A stretch of DNA of 64,000 nt from JAJFUV01 sp964561215 (lineage in GTDB: Bacteria; Acidobacteriota; Terriglobia; Bryobacterales; Bryobacteraceae), in NCBI GenBank assembly GCA_964561215.1, contig CAZLOS010000013.1, positions 1 through 64,000 of the forward strand, written 5' to 3'. Positions 63,268 to 64,000 of the stretch are shown here, in pieces. Under the pieces are notes generated by a model. It saw nothing but the letters and a program-made list of their open reading frames with translations, was not told the origin of the DNA and made no database searches. How positions within the stretch are numbered: the first letter of the stretch is position 1; each line of letters opens with the position of its first letter. A program made the translations under genes and the position numbers.

Positions 63268-64000
63268 GCGACGCGCAAAAGGCAGTACCGCAAGCTGCTG
63301 CTGAAGAGCAAGTGCTCGAACGCGGCCTCCTTGATCAGATCGTCGAGGAAGGCCGCCTGGCGAGGGATGCCGCGGCCCGCGAGCGCGGCAAGGACCTGGT
63401 CAAGGAATTCGTCGCCCAGGTGCTGGATGGCTCGATGACCGTGGCCAAGGACGCCGAGGTGATGATCAACGCCCGGATTGCGCAAATCGATCACCTTATC
63501 TCGATCCAGCTCAACGAAGTGCTGCATCACCCGTCTTTCCAGAAGCTGGAGGGCACGTGGCGCGGATTGAAGTACCTGCTCGACCAGAGCGAAACCGGCG
63601 AGAACCTCAAGATCAAGATCCTCAACGCCTCGAAGAAAGAGCTTTTGCGGGATCTGCAGCGCGCGCCGGAGTTCGATCAGAGCGCCCTCTTCAAGAAGGT
63701 TTATGAAGAGGAATTCGGCATCTTCGGCGGGTCCCCGTTCGCGGCCATGTTGGGCGATTACGAGTTCGGCCGCGGTCCGGAGGACATCGAACTGCTCGAA
63801 AAGGTTTCGCAGGTGGCCGCGGCGGCGCACGCCCCATTCATCTCTGCGGCTTCGCCCGAGATGTTCAACCTGGACAGCTTCACCAGTCTGGACGCGCCGC
63901 GCGACATGGCCAAGGTGTTCGACACCACCGAGTACGCCAAGTGGAAGTCTTTCCGGCAGAGCGAAGATTCCCGCTACGTGGCGCTGACCTGCCCGCGTAT
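63264..64000 (+). CDS. tssC: Type VI secretion sheath protein TssC (VipB), 3' truncated by window edge
   Basis: The frame starts at the ATG in the tssB stop and is open to the last base, giving about 245 residues of a protein that is normally near 500. NARIAQIDHLISIQLNEVLHHPSFQKLEGTWRGL and the FKKVYEEEFGIFGGSPFAAMLGDYEF segment are strongly conserved TssC features. The rest, with the C-terminal sheath contacts, is outside the window. It continues a second T6SS block more than 50 kb from tssKLM. Confidence 0.96.
   Translation, partial: MSDAQKAVPQAAAEEQVLERGLLDQIVEEGRLARDAAARERGKDLVKEFVAQVLDGSMTVAKDAEVMINARIAQIDHLISIQLNEVLHHPSFQKLEGTWRGLKYLLDQSETGENLKIKILNASKKELLRDLQRAPEFDQSALFKKVYEEEFGIFGGSPFAAMLGDYEFGRGPEDIELLEKVSQVAAAAHAPFISAASPEMFNLDSFTSLDAPRDMAKVFDTTEYAKWKSFRQSEDSRYVALTCPR

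Overview
The window is GC-rich, gene-dense bacterial DNA from a Gram-negative-type cell: lpxB, a TolC-like outer membrane protein, a POTRA protein and a type VI secretion system (T6SS) are all present. The mix of T6SS genes, stacked HlyD/MacA-type adaptors, an RAYT transposase, many secreted carbohydrate-active proteins and long Pro/Ala- or Ser/Gly-rich stretches suggests an Acidobacteriota genome of the Solibacter/Bryobacter kind. That is inference from content; there is no rRNA to confirm it. No tRNA, rRNA or CRISPR array was seen.

Layout. 1-691: end of a zinc-type alcohol dehydrogenase. 714-7978 (minus): T6SS operon read tssK-tssL-tssM-Ser/Thr kinase, the kinase fused to an FGE-sulfatase-like domain. 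8128-12327: a tail-anchored protein with eight G-E-F/Y-T-R motifs, a methyltransferase translationally coupled to it, and a convergent second tssK. 12389-13347: RAYT transposase bordered by inverted and tandem repeats. 13490-19970: MerR regulator, CtpA-type protease, long-form GMP synthase, ferredoxin, mutL. 20027-27951 (minus): efflux operon with three adaptors, a MacB-like permease and a TolC-like protein, but no ATPase. 28073-33847 (minus): rho, engB, lon, clpX. 33966-36087: small coiled-coil protein and an ECF sigma / membrane protein / secreted protein operon. 36185-40197: divergent beta-helix protein and GH38-like protein. 40223-44407 (minus): polytopic membrane protein and a tetraheme cytochrome / Tat ferredoxin / NrfD electron-transfer module. 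44638-51038 (minus): catalytically dead M1-peptidase-like protein, lpxB, two-part chromate transporter, truA, amino acid permease. 51241-53387: restriction-modification pair in less GC-rich DNA. 53874-62485: sialidase-like protein, POTRA protein, lpdA-lipB-E2 operon, two glycosyltransferases. 62515-64000: strong promoter, tssB and the start of tssC.

The most interesting part is the left T6SS region. A membrane Ser/Thr kinase is the last gene of the tssKLM operon. Divergent from that operon lies a protein made of a degenerate kinase N-lobe, eight regularly spaced Thr-containing motifs and a C-terminal membrane anchor. I infer a phospho-threonine control or scaffolding device for this T6SS. Other notable items are the M1 pseudo-peptidase, the POTRA-only protein, the GH38-like protein with an altered metal site, and the NrfD module without a catalytic subunit.
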